This document shows, in pieces, positions 43,077-52,392 of a stretch of 64,000 nt of DNA. Within the stretch, counting starts at the first letter, position 1. Each line of letters starts with the position of its first letter. The notes under the pieces are model-generated. The model was not told the DNA's origin and did no database searches. It saw nothing but the letters and a program-made list of their open reading frames with translations. Location: assembly GCF_040834005.1 (NCBI RefSeq), contig NZ_CP162129.1, positions 695,501-759,500 of the forward strand, given 5' to 3'. This stretch comes from Paenibacillus sp. PL2-23 (GTDB lineage Bacteria > Bacillota > Bacilli > Paenibacillales > Paenibacillaceae). Made by a program: the position numbers and the translations under genes.

Positions 43077-45167
43077 ATGATTAGAAATCCACGCTTTATT
43101 AAGGTATTGCTGTCCGTCGCGTTAGCATTCAGCCTGCTGCCCGTTGGACATGCCTCCGTACTGGCAGAGGGACCGGCCGATCCGGCGCCTGTGCTTCAGC
43201 CGGTTGGTACGCCGAATGGAAAGTCTATCTTGTTCGACAACTCTCATGGGCAGACAGCAGGCGCGGCAGACTGGGTCATTGACGGGGCGTTCTCCGCTTT
43301 CGGCGGCGCTTTGGCATCCGCAGGGTATTATGTGAAGGAGCATCGCAAGGCGGGACCATTGGTCAGCGGCGATCTGGCTGGCTACGACGTATTTGTAATA
43401 CCTGAAGCGAATATTCCATTCAAAACAAGCGAGCAGCAGGTGCTGGCCGATTACGTAGAGGACGGCGGCAGCATCTTCTTCATCGCCGATCATTATAATG
43501 CAGACCGCAACAAAAACCGCTGGGACTCATCCGAAATATTCAACGGCTACCGCCGCGGCGCGTGGGCTAACCCTGCGGCTGGCATGAGCACGGAGGAGGC
43601 TTCCTCCTCGGCTATGCAAGGCGTGGCAAGCTCGGATTGGCTGTCGGAGGAGTTCGGCATGCGAATTCGCTACAATGCGCTTGGCAATGTCAACTCCGGC
43701 ACGATTGTCGCACCATCGCAAGCCTTCGGCATTACCTCCGGCGTTGGCACGGTGACGATGCATGCCGGCTCGACAATTGCGATTACGGACCCTAACAAAG
43801 CCAAGGGCATCGTCTATATGCAGACGACGAACGCGGCCTGGCCATATGCTGTAGACCAAGGCGTCTACAATGGCGGCGGCATAGCGGAAGGTCCGTATGC
43901 GGCAGTCGCGAAGAAGGGCCTCGGCAAGGTTGCTGTCATTGGCGATTCCTCGCCGGTTGAGGATATCTCGCCGAAATACAAGCGCGAGGAGACAGGCGGC
44001 ACCAAAACGACTTATGACGGCTGGTACGAGATGGACAACGATGTGCTGCTGACGAACATCATGAACTGGCTGGCGACACCGGAGTCCTACACAGATTTGA
44101 CGCAAGTATCAGGCTTGACGCTGGACAGCCCAACAGCGCTGCTGGCTATGGAGAATCCGCAGACCTCGACGGAGCCGCAGGCGGAGCCCTGGTCTGCTCC
44201 GGCAGCCGGCTACAAATGGTGGGATCCGTCCACCTTCAAGGAAGGCTCCTACGGCCATACGGGAACGGTAACGCCTCCGCCGCCAGGCGATGCGACAGAG
44301 ACGTTCGAGACTGGCGTCAAAGGCTCCTACACGATTGGAACAGTTCAGCTGGAGAGCGGCTCCTGGACATTCGACAACGCTTTGCTCGGTGATATGACAA
44401 CCGATAAGAAGCTGGGGACCAAGGCGGCTCGCGTAAGGGCGGCTGGCTCTATCGCGATGAACTTCGATATTACGGGCGGTGTGCAGAGCGTGAAGGTGCA
44501 GCATGCCCACTTTGGCTCCGACACCGGAGCGACGTGGAAGCTTCAGAAGTCCGTGAACGGCGGATCAACGTGGACGGATGTCAGCGGCACGTTCGCAAGC
44601 GGCTCGGCTCTTGCCGAGCAGACGATTGCGGTGAACGAAAGCGGCAATGTTCGGTTCAAGCTTGTGGTGGGCGGCACGTCTGGCAAACGTCTGAACTTTG
44701 ATCAGTTCGACATTATCCAGCAGCCGTCGGAGGTGCTGATTGAGGAGTTCGAGACGGGCAGCAAGGGGGCGTACGCGGTTGGAACGGTTCAGCTTGCAAG
44801 CGGCTCTTGGACGTTCGACAACGCTTTGCTTGGCGATTTGACAACAGACAAGAAGACGGGAGCCAAGGCGGCCCGTGTACGGTCAGTTGGCTCCATTGCG
44901 ATGAACTTCGATATTGCCGGCGGAGTAACCAGCGTGAAGGTACAGCATGCTCACTTTGGCTCCGACAGCGGGGCGACATGGAAGCTGCAGAAATCCGTGA
45001 ACGGAGGCTCGACTTGGACGGACGTGAGCAGCTCGTACGCTAGCGGCTCTGCCCTGACGGAGCAGACGATTGCGGTGAACGAAAGCGGCAGCGTAAGATT
45101 TAAGCTTGTGGTGAGCGGCACCTCGGGCATGCGCCTGAACTTCGAAGGCTTTAAGGTTCTGCGCTAG
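43077..45167 (+). CDS. Secreted multidomain protein with duplicated C-terminal domains
   Basis: A 696-residue protein with a signal peptide (cleavage near HASVLAEG, about residue 31). Residues 45-345 resemble a GATase-like/DUF4350-type domain (SILFDNSHGQTAGAADWVID, VFVIPEANIPF, GGSIFFIADHYNADRN). A proline-rich linker (about 395-402) precedes two nearly identical beta-sandwich domains beginning ETFETGVKGSY and EEFETGSKGAY, 148 residues apart. Such sandwich domains often accompany secreted nucleases, so binding of nucleic acid or cell-surface material is possible but unproven. GGAGGG lies 11 bases before the ATG. Single gene. Confidence 0.75.
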   Translation: MIRNPRFIKVLLSVALAFSLLPVGHASVLAEGPADPAPVLQPVGTPNGKSILFDNSHGQTAGAADWVIDGAFSAFGGALASAGYYVKEHRKAGPLVSGDLAGYDVFVIPEANIPFKTSEQQVLADYVEDGGSIFFIADHYNADRNKNRWDSSEIFNGYRRGAWANPAAGMSTEEASSSAMQGVASSDWLSEEFGMRIRYNALGNVNSGTIVAPSQAFGITSGVGTVTMHAGSTIAITDPNKAKGIVYMQTTNAAWPYAVDQGVYNGGGIAEGPYAAVAKKGLGKVAVIGDSSPVEDISPKYKREETGGTKTTYDGWYEMDNDVLLTNIMNWLATPESYTDLTQVSGLTLDSPTALLAMENPQTSTEPQAEPWSAPAAGYKWWDPSTFKEGSYGHTGTVTPPPPGDATETFETGVKGSYTIGTVQLESGSWTFDNALLGDMTTDKKLGTKAARVRAAGSIAMNFDITGGVQSVKVQHAHFGSDTGATWKLQKSVNGGSTWTDVSGTFASGSALAEQTIAVNESGNVRFKLVVGGTSGKRLNFDQFDIIQQPSEVLIEEFETGSKGAYAVGTVQLASGSWTFDNALLGDLTTDKKTGAKAARVRSVGSIAMNFDIAGGVTSVKVQHAHFGSDSGATWKLQKSVNGGSTWTDVSSSYASGSALTEQTIAVNESGSVRFKLVVSGTSGMRLNFEGFKVLR

Positions 45168-45175
45168 GGAATGAC

Positions 45176-45212
45176 AAGAGGAGCAAGGCGTCCCGGACGC
45201 CTTGCTCCTCTT
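45176..45212. terminator. Bidirectional 17-bp perfect stem
   Basis: AAGAGGAGCAAGGCGTC and its exact complement flank a 3-base loop between two convergent transcripts (secreted protein and qoxD). Confidence 0.75.
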
Positions 45213-45235
45213 CGTTGCTGCTGCACTTCATCTGC

Positions 45236-45580
45236 TTAAGTGGCGACAGCGTTATAGGTCATAATCCAGATCGAGCCCGCGACGATCGTCACCATAATGA
45301 CGAGACCGAAGATCAAGGAGATCAGGTTGTAGCGCGGCTTCTTCTCTTCCCGGAGATGCATGAAGAAGAGGAGCTGAACCGCGAACTGCAGAATCGCCAT
45401 GACGAGGATGAGCACCGTCGTTACCTGCTTGCTGAACATGCCGTTCATAACCGCGACAAGCGGAATGATCGTCAGCACGATCGACAGTACGAAGCCGATG
45501 ACATACGATTTGAGCGAGCCGTGGCTTTCGTGGCCATCATGCCCATGTCCATGACCGGAGGAAGCATTGTGGTTCGCCAT
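45236..45580 (-). CDS. qoxD: Quinol oxidase subunit IV
   Basis: A 114-residue, three-helix protein with a His/Gly-rich N-terminus (SSGHGHGHDGHESHG) and LQFAVQLLFFMHLREEK, typical of QoxD/CyoD subunit IV. It supports assembly of the aa3 quinol oxidase. It is the last gene of the operon, one base after qoxC's stop. The His-rich N-terminus could bind copper but has no proven role. Confidence 0.9.
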   Translation of the reverse strand: MANHNASSGHGHGHDGHESHGSLKSYVIGFVLSIVLTIIPLVAVMNGMFSKQVTTVLILVMAILQFAVQLLFFMHLREEKKPRYNLISLIFGLVIMVTIVAGSIWIMTYNAVAT

Positions 45581-45581
45581 T

Positions 45582-46226
45582 CTACATCACCCCCATCAAG
45601 TAAACAATCGTGAAGACGAAGATCCATACGACGTCAAGGAAATGCCAGTACAAGCTGATGATATTGACCTTGCGCTTCGTTACGGGAGTAATGCCCCGGC
45701 GGCGCAGCTGAAGGATCAGCGCAGTCATCCATACCAGACCAACCGTCACGTGCAGCCCGTGCGTACCGACCAGGGTGAAGAAGGCGGACCAATATGCGCT
45801 TGTGCCGATCGTGGCTCCCTCGTGCACAAGATGAATGAACTCCGTTACCTCCAGATAGATAAAGGACGCGCCGAGCAGAGCTGTAATGATCAGCCACAGA
45901 ATAAGGCCCTTCTTGTTGCCGCGGTTCATCTCCAGCAGCGCGACGCCGCTCGTGAAGCTGGACGTGAGCAGGATAAACGTCGAGGCGATAATGCCCGGCA
46001 GCTCGATCAGCTCTGCGCCGGTAGGACCGCCTGCTGTATTCAGGCGCAGGACCATAAAGGTTGCGAACAGCGTACCGAACAGAATAACGTCGGTGATCAG
46101 GAAGAGCCAGAAGCCGAACGTCTTCATCTCTTCCTGGTCATGATGGTCATGGCCATGATGGCCGTCGTGCGAGCCGTGCGCGGAGTGCCCGTGCGCGCCG
46201 GCATGCGATTGGTATGCGTGTGCCAT
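45582..46226 (-). CDS. qoxC: Quinol oxidase subunit III
   Basis: A 214-residue, five-helix subunit III (KTFGFWLFLITDVILFGTLF, then HGLHVTVGLVWM). A His-rich N-terminus (HGHSAHGSHDGHHGHDHHD) resembles that of qoxD. Its ATG overlaps the qoxB stop (TAATG), and AAGGGGGG lies 7 bases upstream inside qoxB, so translation is coupled. Confidence 0.92.
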   Translation of the reverse strand: MAHAYQSHAGAHGHSAHGSHDGHHGHDHHDQEEMKTFGFWLFLITDVILFGTLFATFMVLRLNTAGGPTGAELIELPGIIASTFILLTSSFTSGVALLEMNRGNKKGLILWLIITALLGASFIYLEVTEFIHLVHEGATIGTSAYWSAFFTLVGTHGLHVTVGLVWMTALILQLRRRGITPVTKRKVNIISLYWHFLDVVWIFVFTIVYLMGVM

Positions 46227-48214
46227 TAATGAGCCCCCCTTGCCGCGGCCTCTGTCCGCTTCACTTCGTCGACAGGTATATAATAGTCCGTATCATAGCT
46301 GAAGGATCTGGCCAGCATGCTGATGATGACGCCCGCGAGTCCGACGACGATCATCCACTTCCAATCCCAGACGAAGCCGAAGCCGGCTACGAACCAGGAG
46401 AAGGACATGATGAACGGAATGCCGGAGTTGCGCGGCATATGAATCGGCTCCAGCGGCGCCTGATCGGCTGCCGCAACCTCTGGAAGCTCCGCTTCGCCTC
46501 TGGCGCGGCGCTGCTTCTTCTCCCACCAGTCGTCTTGGCTCGTCACCTGAGGCAGACGGGCGAAGTTGTACAGAGGTGCGGGAGAAGGAATCGACCACTC
46601 CAGCGTGCGGCCGTCCCATGCGTCGCCGGAGGTTTCCTTCTTCAGGAACTTGATGCTGTGGGCGATTTGCCACACCTGGAATATAAAAGCCAGACCCATC
46701 AAGAAAGCCCCTACCGTCGACACAACGTTGAGCGGCTGCCAGCCCATGTCGAAGTTGTATTCGTTGAAGCGGCGCGTCATGCCCATGAGACCAAGCGCGT
46801 ATTGCGGCATGAAGCAGACATAGAAGCCGATATTCCACAACCAGAATGCCCATTTGCCAAGACCCTCATGCAGGCGGAAGCCGAACATCTTCGGCCACCA
46901 ATAATACAGTCCGGCGAAATAGCCGAATACCACGCCGCCGATCAGCACCTGATGGAAGTGGGCAATCAGGAAGTAGCTGTTGTGGAACTGGAAGTCCGCA
47001 GGTGCGACGGACAGCATAACGCCCGTCATACCTCCGACGACGAAGCACGGTATGAAAGCAATCGTCCAAAGCATCGGAGTAGGGAACGAAAGCTTGCCTC
47101 GATACATCGTGAACAGCCAGTTGAACACCTTGACGCCGGTCGGAATTGCGATCAGCATCGTGGTGACGGCGAAAAACGCGTTGACGTTCGCGCCCGAGCC
47201 CATTGTGAAGAAGTGATGCGCCCATGTGAAGAACGAGAAGAAGCTGATGGACATAAGCGCGAACACCATGGATTTGTAGCCGAACAGCCTTTTCTTCGAG
47301 AAGGTGGAGACGATCTCGGAGAATATGCCGAAGGCCGGCAGAATGACGATATACACCTCGGGATGTCCCCACATCCAGATGAGGTTAATATACATCATGG
47401 GATTGCCGCCGCCGTCAAGCGTGAAGAAATGCGCGCCAAGGTAGCGGTCCAGGAATAGCAGGAACAGGGTTACGGTCAAAATAGGAAAAGCGAACATAAT
47501 CGTCACGCAGGAAGACAGCACGGACCAGGTGAACATCGGCATCTGCATGAGCTTCATGCCCGGCGCGCGCATCTTCAGAATCGTCACAACAAAGTTGATG
47601 CCTGTCGCGAGCGAGCCGATACCGGATATCTGAATGCCCCATATATAGAAGTCCTGCCCGACCCCCGGACTGCCTAACAGCCCCGAAAGAGGCGGATAGG
47701 CGAGCCAGCCGGCATCCGGCGAACCGCCGATGATGAACGACACGTTGAACAGCATAGCCCCGAAGAAGAACATCCAGAAGCTGAGGGAGTTCAGGAACGG
47801 GAAGGCGACGTCGCGCGCGCCGATCTGCAGCGGCACGACGATATTGAACAAGCCGAACATAAGCGGCATAGCCATGAACAGGATCATAATGACGCCATGC
47901 GTCGTGAATATAGCGTTATAGTGGTCGGCGTGCAGGAACTCCAGCTCTGGCGCAGCGAGCTGCACACGCATGAGCAAGGCGTCGACGCCGCCGCGGAACA
48001 GCATCAGGATGGAGGCGATAATGTACATGATGCCGATCTTCTTATGATCGACAGACGTCAGCCATTCCGTCCAGAGCCAGCGCCATTTTTTGAAATAGGT
48101 CAAGGTAAAGATGATGGCGATAAGCGTTAGTCCGATCGATACTTGCGCGCCGAGAATAAGCGGGTCGCCCGTAACGAAAAACTCGGATGCAAAATCTTTG
48201 ATTTTATCCCACAT
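46226..48214 (-). CDS. qoxB: Quinol oxidase subunit I (haem-copper)
   Basis: A 662-residue catalytic subunit reducing oxygen to water while pumping protons. Metal ligands are visible: TTHGVIMI (low-spin haem), WGHPEVYIV (CuB His and cross-linked Tyr), WAHHFFTMG (CuB pair) and HNSYFLIAHFHQVL (haem ligands). About 14-15 membrane helices fit the QoxB type rather than the 12-helix core. AAAGGAG precedes the ATG. It lies between qoxA (30 bases upstream) and qoxC (overlapping). Confidence 0.96.
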   Translation of the reverse strand: MWDKIKDFASEFFVTGDPLILGAQVSIGLTLIAIIFTLTYFKKWRWLWTEWLTSVDHKKIGIMYIIASILMLFRGGVDALLMRVQLAAPELEFLHADHYNAIFTTHGVIMILFMAMPLMFGLFNIVVPLQIGARDVAFPFLNSLSFWMFFFGAMLFNVSFIIGGSPDAGWLAYPPLSGLLGSPGVGQDFYIWGIQISGIGSLATGINFVVTILKMRAPGMKLMQMPMFTWSVLSSCVTIMFAFPILTVTLFLLFLDRYLGAHFFTLDGGGNPMMYINLIWMWGHPEVYIVILPAFGIFSEIVSTFSKKRLFGYKSMVFALMSISFFSFFTWAHHFFTMGSGANVNAFFAVTTMLIAIPTGVKVFNWLFTMYRGKLSFPTPMLWTIAFIPCFVVGGMTGVMLSVAPADFQFHNSYFLIAHFHQVLIGGVVFGYFAGLYYWWPKMFGFRLHEGLGKWAFWLWNIGFYVCFMPQYALGLMGMTRRFNEYNFDMGWQPLNVVSTVGAFLMGLAFIFQVWQIAHSIKFLKKETSGDAWDGRTLEWSIPSPAPLYNFARLPQVTSQDDWWEKKQRRARGEAELPEVAAADQAPLEPIHMPRNSGIPFIMSFSWFVAGFGFVWDWKWMIVVGLAGVIISMLARSFSYDTDYYIPVDEVKRTEAAARGAH

Positions 48215-48244
48215 GCTGTGTACTCCTTTCGTTAACGGACCGGA

Positions 48245-49141
48245 TTAATGCTCAGCGGCTTGGCCGTGATGCGCATGCGCGCCGCTGCTGCCTTCCTCGA
48301 CGTACTGGGTCACAATGTGCTCGAACAAGCCTTCAGGGAAGCTGGAGAACAATTGCACGTTGGATGGTCCGGGCTCAGTCAGCTCTTCATAGACGTTCAT
48401 TGTGAGGGCAGGAGCGCTGCTTTTCACTTCCTGTACCCATGCCTCATATTCCTCTTGCGAGACGGCATCGGCATCGAAGGTCATTTGGGCAAAGTCCATG
48501 CCATTGAAGTTAGCGCCGGAGCCGTAATAAGTGCCCTGCTCGTCAGCTTGCAGATACAAGGTCATCGCCATGCCCGACATGGAGTAGAGCTGGCCGCCAA
48601 GCTGCGGAATCCAGAAGGAGTTCATCGCCGTGTCCGAGGTGAGCTGGAACCGGATCGGTGTGTCCTCAGGAAATTTGACATAATTGACGGTAGCGATATT
48701 TTCGCCGGGGTATTTGAACAGCCATTTCCAATCCATCGAGGTGACCTGAATCGTAATCGGCGCCTTCTCGGAGGCGATGGGCTTGGAAGGCTCCAGCTTG
48801 TACGTGTAATAGACGGTAACGCCTGCCAGAATCACAATAATAACAATCGGTATGCTCCACCACGTCACCTCGAGCTTCGTATTGTGCTCCCACTCCGGTG
48901 CGTATTTCGCTTTCCTGCCGGGGCGGTCCCGATAGCGCCAGACGATGACAGCGGTCAGGATAAGCACGGGCACGATGATGATCGCGCACAGCAGGGTTGT
49001 AATAATGATCAGATCCTTCTGTGATTCGCCAATCGGCCCCTTGGGATCGAGCACGATATATTGCTCGCTGCTGCAGCCTGAAATCACGGCAACCATCGTC
49101 AGGAAGAGAGCTGTTGCCAGCATTCGATAATAACGTCTCAT
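48245..49141 (-). CDS. qoxA: Quinol oxidase subunit II (lipoprotein)
   Basis: A 298-residue subunit II. A signal peptide with lipobox VISGC, two membrane helices (about residues 45-70 and 90-112) and an outside cupredoxin domain follow one another. The domain lacks the CuA cysteines, and there is no cytochrome c domain; DWKWLFKYP and GQLYSMSGMAM are as in quinol oxidases. The electron donor is therefore menaquinol. The start is ATG 49141 with GAGGAGTGG upstream; the frame is open for 36 more codons without a site. A Rex-like operator lies 29-46 bases upstream. The C-terminus is His-rich. Confidence 0.93.
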   Translation of the reverse strand: MRRYYRMLATALFLTMVAVISGCSSEQYIVLDPKGPIGESQKDLIIITTLLCAIIIVPVLILTAVIVWRYRDRPGRKAKYAPEWEHNTKLEVTWWSIPIVIIVILAGVTVYYTYKLEPSKPIASEKAPITIQVTSMDWKWLFKYPGENIATVNYVKFPEDTPIRFQLTSDTAMNSFWIPQLGGQLYSMSGMAMTLYLQADEQGTYYGSGANFNGMDFAQMTFDADAVSQEEYEAWVQEVKSSAPALTMNVYEELTEPGPSNVQLFSSFPEGLFEHIVTQYVEEGSSGAHAHHGQAAEH

Positions 49142-49169
49142 TGCGAATCCACTCCTCGCATTCATTAGC

Positions 49170-49187
49170 TTGTGAATAATGTAACAA
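49170..49187 (-). promoter_or_regulatory. Rex-like operator upstream of qoxA
   Basis: On the minus strand TTGTTAC-ATTA-TTCACAA matches the Rex pattern TTGTGAA-N4-TTCACAA, with a perfect right half and two mismatches on the left. It lies in the untranslated leader just before qoxA. Rex senses the NADH/NAD ratio and represses respiratory genes, so the site makes sense here. Confidence 0.45.
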
Positions 49188-49498
49188 ATCCTTGAGCGAA
49201 TAACATCAGGGTCCGGCACGATGTAAACAATTTGACGAAGTTCCGACAAAGTTTAGTCACGAGCCGGTCACGAGTTAGACATATGAATGAATTTGCCATG
49301 GTAAAAAATCATAAAAAAACGCCCGAACAGCGCATCCCTTCGGGAAGCAGGCTTTGATCTGATCGGACGGGCCGTTGCTGGCTTGACAGCTGGGCCAACA
49401 TCATTCTATTACCGCAGCGGGAAGCTTTTGAATCTAAGTAATAGGAAGTTTGGCGATAACGGCCTGGCTTGGGGCTAATGTGCGAGCCCTCAGAGGAC
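49188..49498. other. Gene-free stretch upstream of qox
   Basis: These 311 bases must hold the qox promoter, but I see no convincing -35/-10 pair. There is no open frame with a start signal and no recognised RNA motif. Confidence 0.5.
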
Positions 49499-49553
49499 AA
49501 AAAAAGGCTGTCTGCAATCACCTGCTGAAAGCCAGGTCATTGCGACAGCCTTT
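49499..49553 (-). terminator. Strong terminator of the small membrane protein gene
   Basis: AAAGGCTGTC pairs with GACAGCCTTT; inner stems TGCAAT/ATTGC and ACCTG/CAGGT extend it. The minus strand continues with seven T residues. Confidence 0.88.
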
Positions 49554-49583
49554 CCTGCCTAAGGGCATGGAATCGAGTAATGC

Positions 49584-49865
49584 TTATTCCAATGTTTGGT
49601 CTTTCGATTTGTTCAGCTCGGATTTCCAAGCGTGAACGAGTCCGATTGCGGTGCCGATCACGTAGATGTGAACACTGCCGACCAAAAATCCGATGCCGAC
49701 CATTAAACCTATATTCTTGTCGCTGAAGTGACTGAGGTTAACGAGGCAAAGGACGAAACCGATCGCAAGCACGCCCCAAGCGATAGCGGTCATCACATTC
49801 ACCAGGCGCTTGACGTCGGATTTGGAAGGTCCTGCTTGGCTGATTGTTACCGTTTTTGTCGTCAT
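49584..49865 (-). CDS. Small membrane protein, unknown function
   Basis: A 93-residue protein with two hydrophobic segments (about residues 24-45 and 53-80) between a polar N-terminus (TTKTVTISQAGPSKSD) and a lysine-rich end. AGGAG lies 8 bases before ATG 49865. It has its own terminator. Possibly a respiratory accessory protein given the qox neighbour, but no family is recognised. Confidence 0.65.
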   Translation of the reverse strand: MTTKTVTISQAGPSKSDVKRLVNVMTAIAWGVLAIGFVLCLVNLSHFSDKNIGLMVGIGFLVGSVHIYVIGTAIGLVHAWKSELNKSKDQTLE

Positions 49866-50051
49866 ATCGAACACTCCTAAACATTAATGATGAAGGTACA
49901 GTGGGATCTGCGAGCAGATCAAACAAGACTTGTAAGTGCTTTCTTGCTCTTACTATACCACATTTTATGAGGTGTGTTCAAAGAATTTTCACTTTTTGAA
50001 CATAAATTAGACAAAAAAGTTGGTTTGCCAAGCAGGTTGGTCGTATGCACC

Positions 50052-50210
50052 CGTTCAAAATGTCACCCGTCTTCGCAGTAGCGTGCGCCTTTGAAGGATC
50101 GTTCAAAATCGGATCGGTGAGCTGCGTCGCAGGGGATTTGAACGAAAAATCGTTCAAAGTAGCCCCCGCCAGAGCAGTAACGCCAGCCTTTGAACGAAGG
50201 ATCGTTCAAA
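50052..50210. repeat. Hairpin array 4: TTTGAACGA/TCGTTCAAA units
   Basis: Two perfect 22-bp units (50137-50158 and 50189-50210, 52 bp apart) follow a shortened one (TTTGAA-GGATCG-TTCAAA, 50090-50107) and a half unit (CGTTCAAA near 50052). The 30-base spacers resemble each other (GCAGTA-CG--GCC). It ends 26 bases from the pbpG stop codon. The layout copies arrays 1-3 with a different palindrome. Confidence 0.8.
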
Positions 50211-50235
50211 GTGCCCGCTCACGCGGCCTCGCCTG

Positions 50236-52392
50236 CTAGTCGGTCCACCAGCGCTTCAGGTCCTCCCACCACGAGTGGTGCGACTTGCCCCCGTCGTGCG
50301 CCTCTGCCCCGCCCCTGCCAGTGCCGCCGCCAGCTTTGCCGCTGTCGCTGGATGGATCCGCCGCGCCAGCTTCCCGGTCTGTGCCGCATACCTCCGTCGG
50401 CTCCGTGCCGGCGAGGAACGCTTCCAGCCGGCGATCCGGACAGGTTGCCGCCGCGAGCTTGCCGGATGCGGGGTCGACGAATACATGCACGACACCCTCC
50501 GGCATGGGAAAGTACTTCGGTGGAACAGCGGACAGCGCGCCTTCGATGAAGGCGGCGAAGATGGGCGCGGCGCGGCGCGCCTCCGCCACGCTTAGCTTGC
50601 GGTCCTTGTCATAGCCGACCCAGACCGCAGCGGCCAGCTCCGGCGTATAGCCCACCAGCCACGCGTCCGTCGCAGTAGTGCCTGTCTTGCCCGCGACGGG
50701 ACGTTTGATCGCGGCGGATACGCGGTGGGCGGTGCCGCCCTCGTCGAACACGCTCTCCAGCAAGCTCGTCATCACGTAAGCTTCCGCCGGGGTGATGACC
50801 TGCTCCTCACGAGGTTTGGCCTCATAGAGGACATTGCCCTTGCGGTCCTCGATCTTCAGAATCGCAACAGGTTCGACGAGAACGCCCTTATTGGCGAAAA
50901 CTCCATAAGCGGAGGCCATCTCGAACGGGCTCACGGGGTATGTGCCCAGGGCCAGCGACGGTACAGGGTCCATGGGACTCCGAACGCCAAGCTTTCTGGC
51001 CGTCTCGATAACCTTATCTGCTCCAACGGTCATAATGGTGTTCACCGCATAGATATTATCGGAGCCGCTAATGGCAGTCCGCATGTCGATATAATCGTCG
51101 GCATAGTTGTCTCCATAATTATGCGGCTCATACGTCTTGCGGCCCTCGTCGTAGCTGAACACGGTCGGCTCGCTCTTGAAGCGGGTTACCGGCGACATGA
51201 AGCCGCTCTGCAGAGCGGTCAAATACAGGAACGGCTTGAACGACGAGCCTGGCTGCCTTGTCGACGCGAAGACGCGATTGTATTGATTGTTGGGATAGTC
51301 GCGTCCCCCCACCATTGCTTTGATATGCCCGTTGCGCGGATCGATGGCGATGAGCGCCGCCTGCTCCTTGGAGCTTGCCGGCACGGCTTGCTTAATGGCT
51401 TCCTCAGCCGCCGCCTGCGTTCCTTGGTCGAGCGTTGTATAAATCGTAATGCCGCCTTCGTTCAGCAGCTTCTCATCAATGCCGTATTTGTCCACGGCCA
51501 GCCACCGGATATAGTCACGGAAGTAAGGGGCGAAGCCGGCCTCCTCCGCATTCATCGGCTGGAAGGCAAGCACCTCCGCATAGGCGGCCTCCGCTTGCTC
51601 GCTCGTAATCGAGCCGCCCTCCTTCATCGCCTCCAGAATCAGATACTGCCGGTCCTTGGCGTTCTTCATATTCAGGTAAGGCGAATAATATTTGGGCCCC
51701 TTCGGTATGCCGGCAAGCATTGCGCTTTCGGCCAGCGACAGCTCCGAGGCATGCTTGTCAAAATACATCATAGCCGCAGCCTCAATGCCATAAGAGCCGT
51801 GGCCGTAATAAATCTGATTCAGATACATGCCGAGAATGTCGTCTTTGCTGAATTTCATCTCAAGCTGTGCGGTGTACATCGCCTCCTTGAGCTTGCGCTG
51901 CCAGGTTCTCTCATGCGACAAATAGAGGTTGCGCGCCAGCTGCTGAGTCAACGTGCTGGCCCCTTGTCTTGCAGACATGCTCTGCACATTCACGACAACG
52001 GCTCGCGCCATCCCCTTCAAATCGAAGCCCGTGTGATCGTAGAAGCGGCGGTCCTCGATCGCCAGCGTGGCGTCGATCACATGATGCGAAATGTCGCCAA
52101 GAGCAACCGAGCGGCGATTCTCTCCTGCGTGGAAGGTATCAATGATATTGCCTTCTATATCGAGCATTTGGGACGTTTGGCTGATGGTGGAGACGGGCAG
52201 CGTGCCGGTACGGACGTAGAAATATAAACCGGCTATCGCAACGAAGGCGACAAGCCCGGCCAAGCCGGCCCAAGCCAGCCATCTGCGAAGCTTCAAGCGC
52301 AAGTGGAGGAAGCGCTCATTCAATAAGGGGAACGCCAGGCGGCGCCGCAGCTTGCCTTGCCCGCCGGGAGAGGATTTCGATGACTTGGTCAT
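50236..52392 (-). CDS. pbpG: Class A penicillin-binding protein (PBP2d/PbpG-like)
   Basis: A 718-residue bifunctional peptidoglycan synthase. A basic cytoplasmic tail and one membrane helix (about residues 40-62) come first. A GT51 glycosyltransferase follows (AIEDRRFYDHTGFD, GASTLTQQLARNLYL), then a transpeptidase with SSFK in RQPGSSFKP, SGSDN and KTGTT. All catalytic motifs are intact. The C-terminal 70 residues are Gly/Ala/Asp-rich and end SWWEDLKRWWTD, an unusual tryptophan-rich tip. AAGGGAG lies 8 bases before the ATG. Divergent speE is the next gene, as in B. subtilis, where pbpG acts in sporulation. Confidence 0.9.
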   Translation of the reverse strand: MTKSSKSSPGGQGKLRRRLAFPLLNERFLHLRLKLRRWLAWAGLAGLVAFVAIAGLYFYVRTGTLPVSTISQTSQMLDIEGNIIDTFHAGENRRSVALGDISHHVIDATLAIEDRRFYDHTGFDLKGMARAVVVNVQSMSARQGASTLTQQLARNLYLSHERTWQRKLKEAMYTAQLEMKFSKDDILGMYLNQIYYGHGSYGIEAAAMMYFDKHASELSLAESAMLAGIPKGPKYYSPYLNMKNAKDRQYLILEAMKEGGSITSEQAEAAYAEVLAFQPMNAEEAGFAPYFRDYIRWLAVDKYGIDEKLLNEGGITIYTTLDQGTQAAAEEAIKQAVPASSKEQAALIAIDPRNGHIKAMVGGRDYPNNQYNRVFASTRQPGSSFKPFLYLTALQSGFMSPVTRFKSEPTVFSYDEGRKTYEPHNYGDNYADDYIDMRTAISGSDNIYAVNTIMTVGADKVIETARKLGVRSPMDPVPSLALGTYPVSPFEMASAYGVFANKGVLVEPVAILKIEDRKGNVLYEAKPREEQVITPAEAYVMTSLLESVFDEGGTAHRVSAAIKRPVAGKTGTTATDAWLVGYTPELAAAVWVGYDKDRKLSVAEARRAAPIFAAFIEGALSAVPPKYFPMPEGVVHVFVDPASGKLAAATCPDRRLEAFLAGTEPTEVCGTDREAGAADPSSDSGKAGGGTGRGGAEAHDGGKSHHSWWEDLKRWWTD

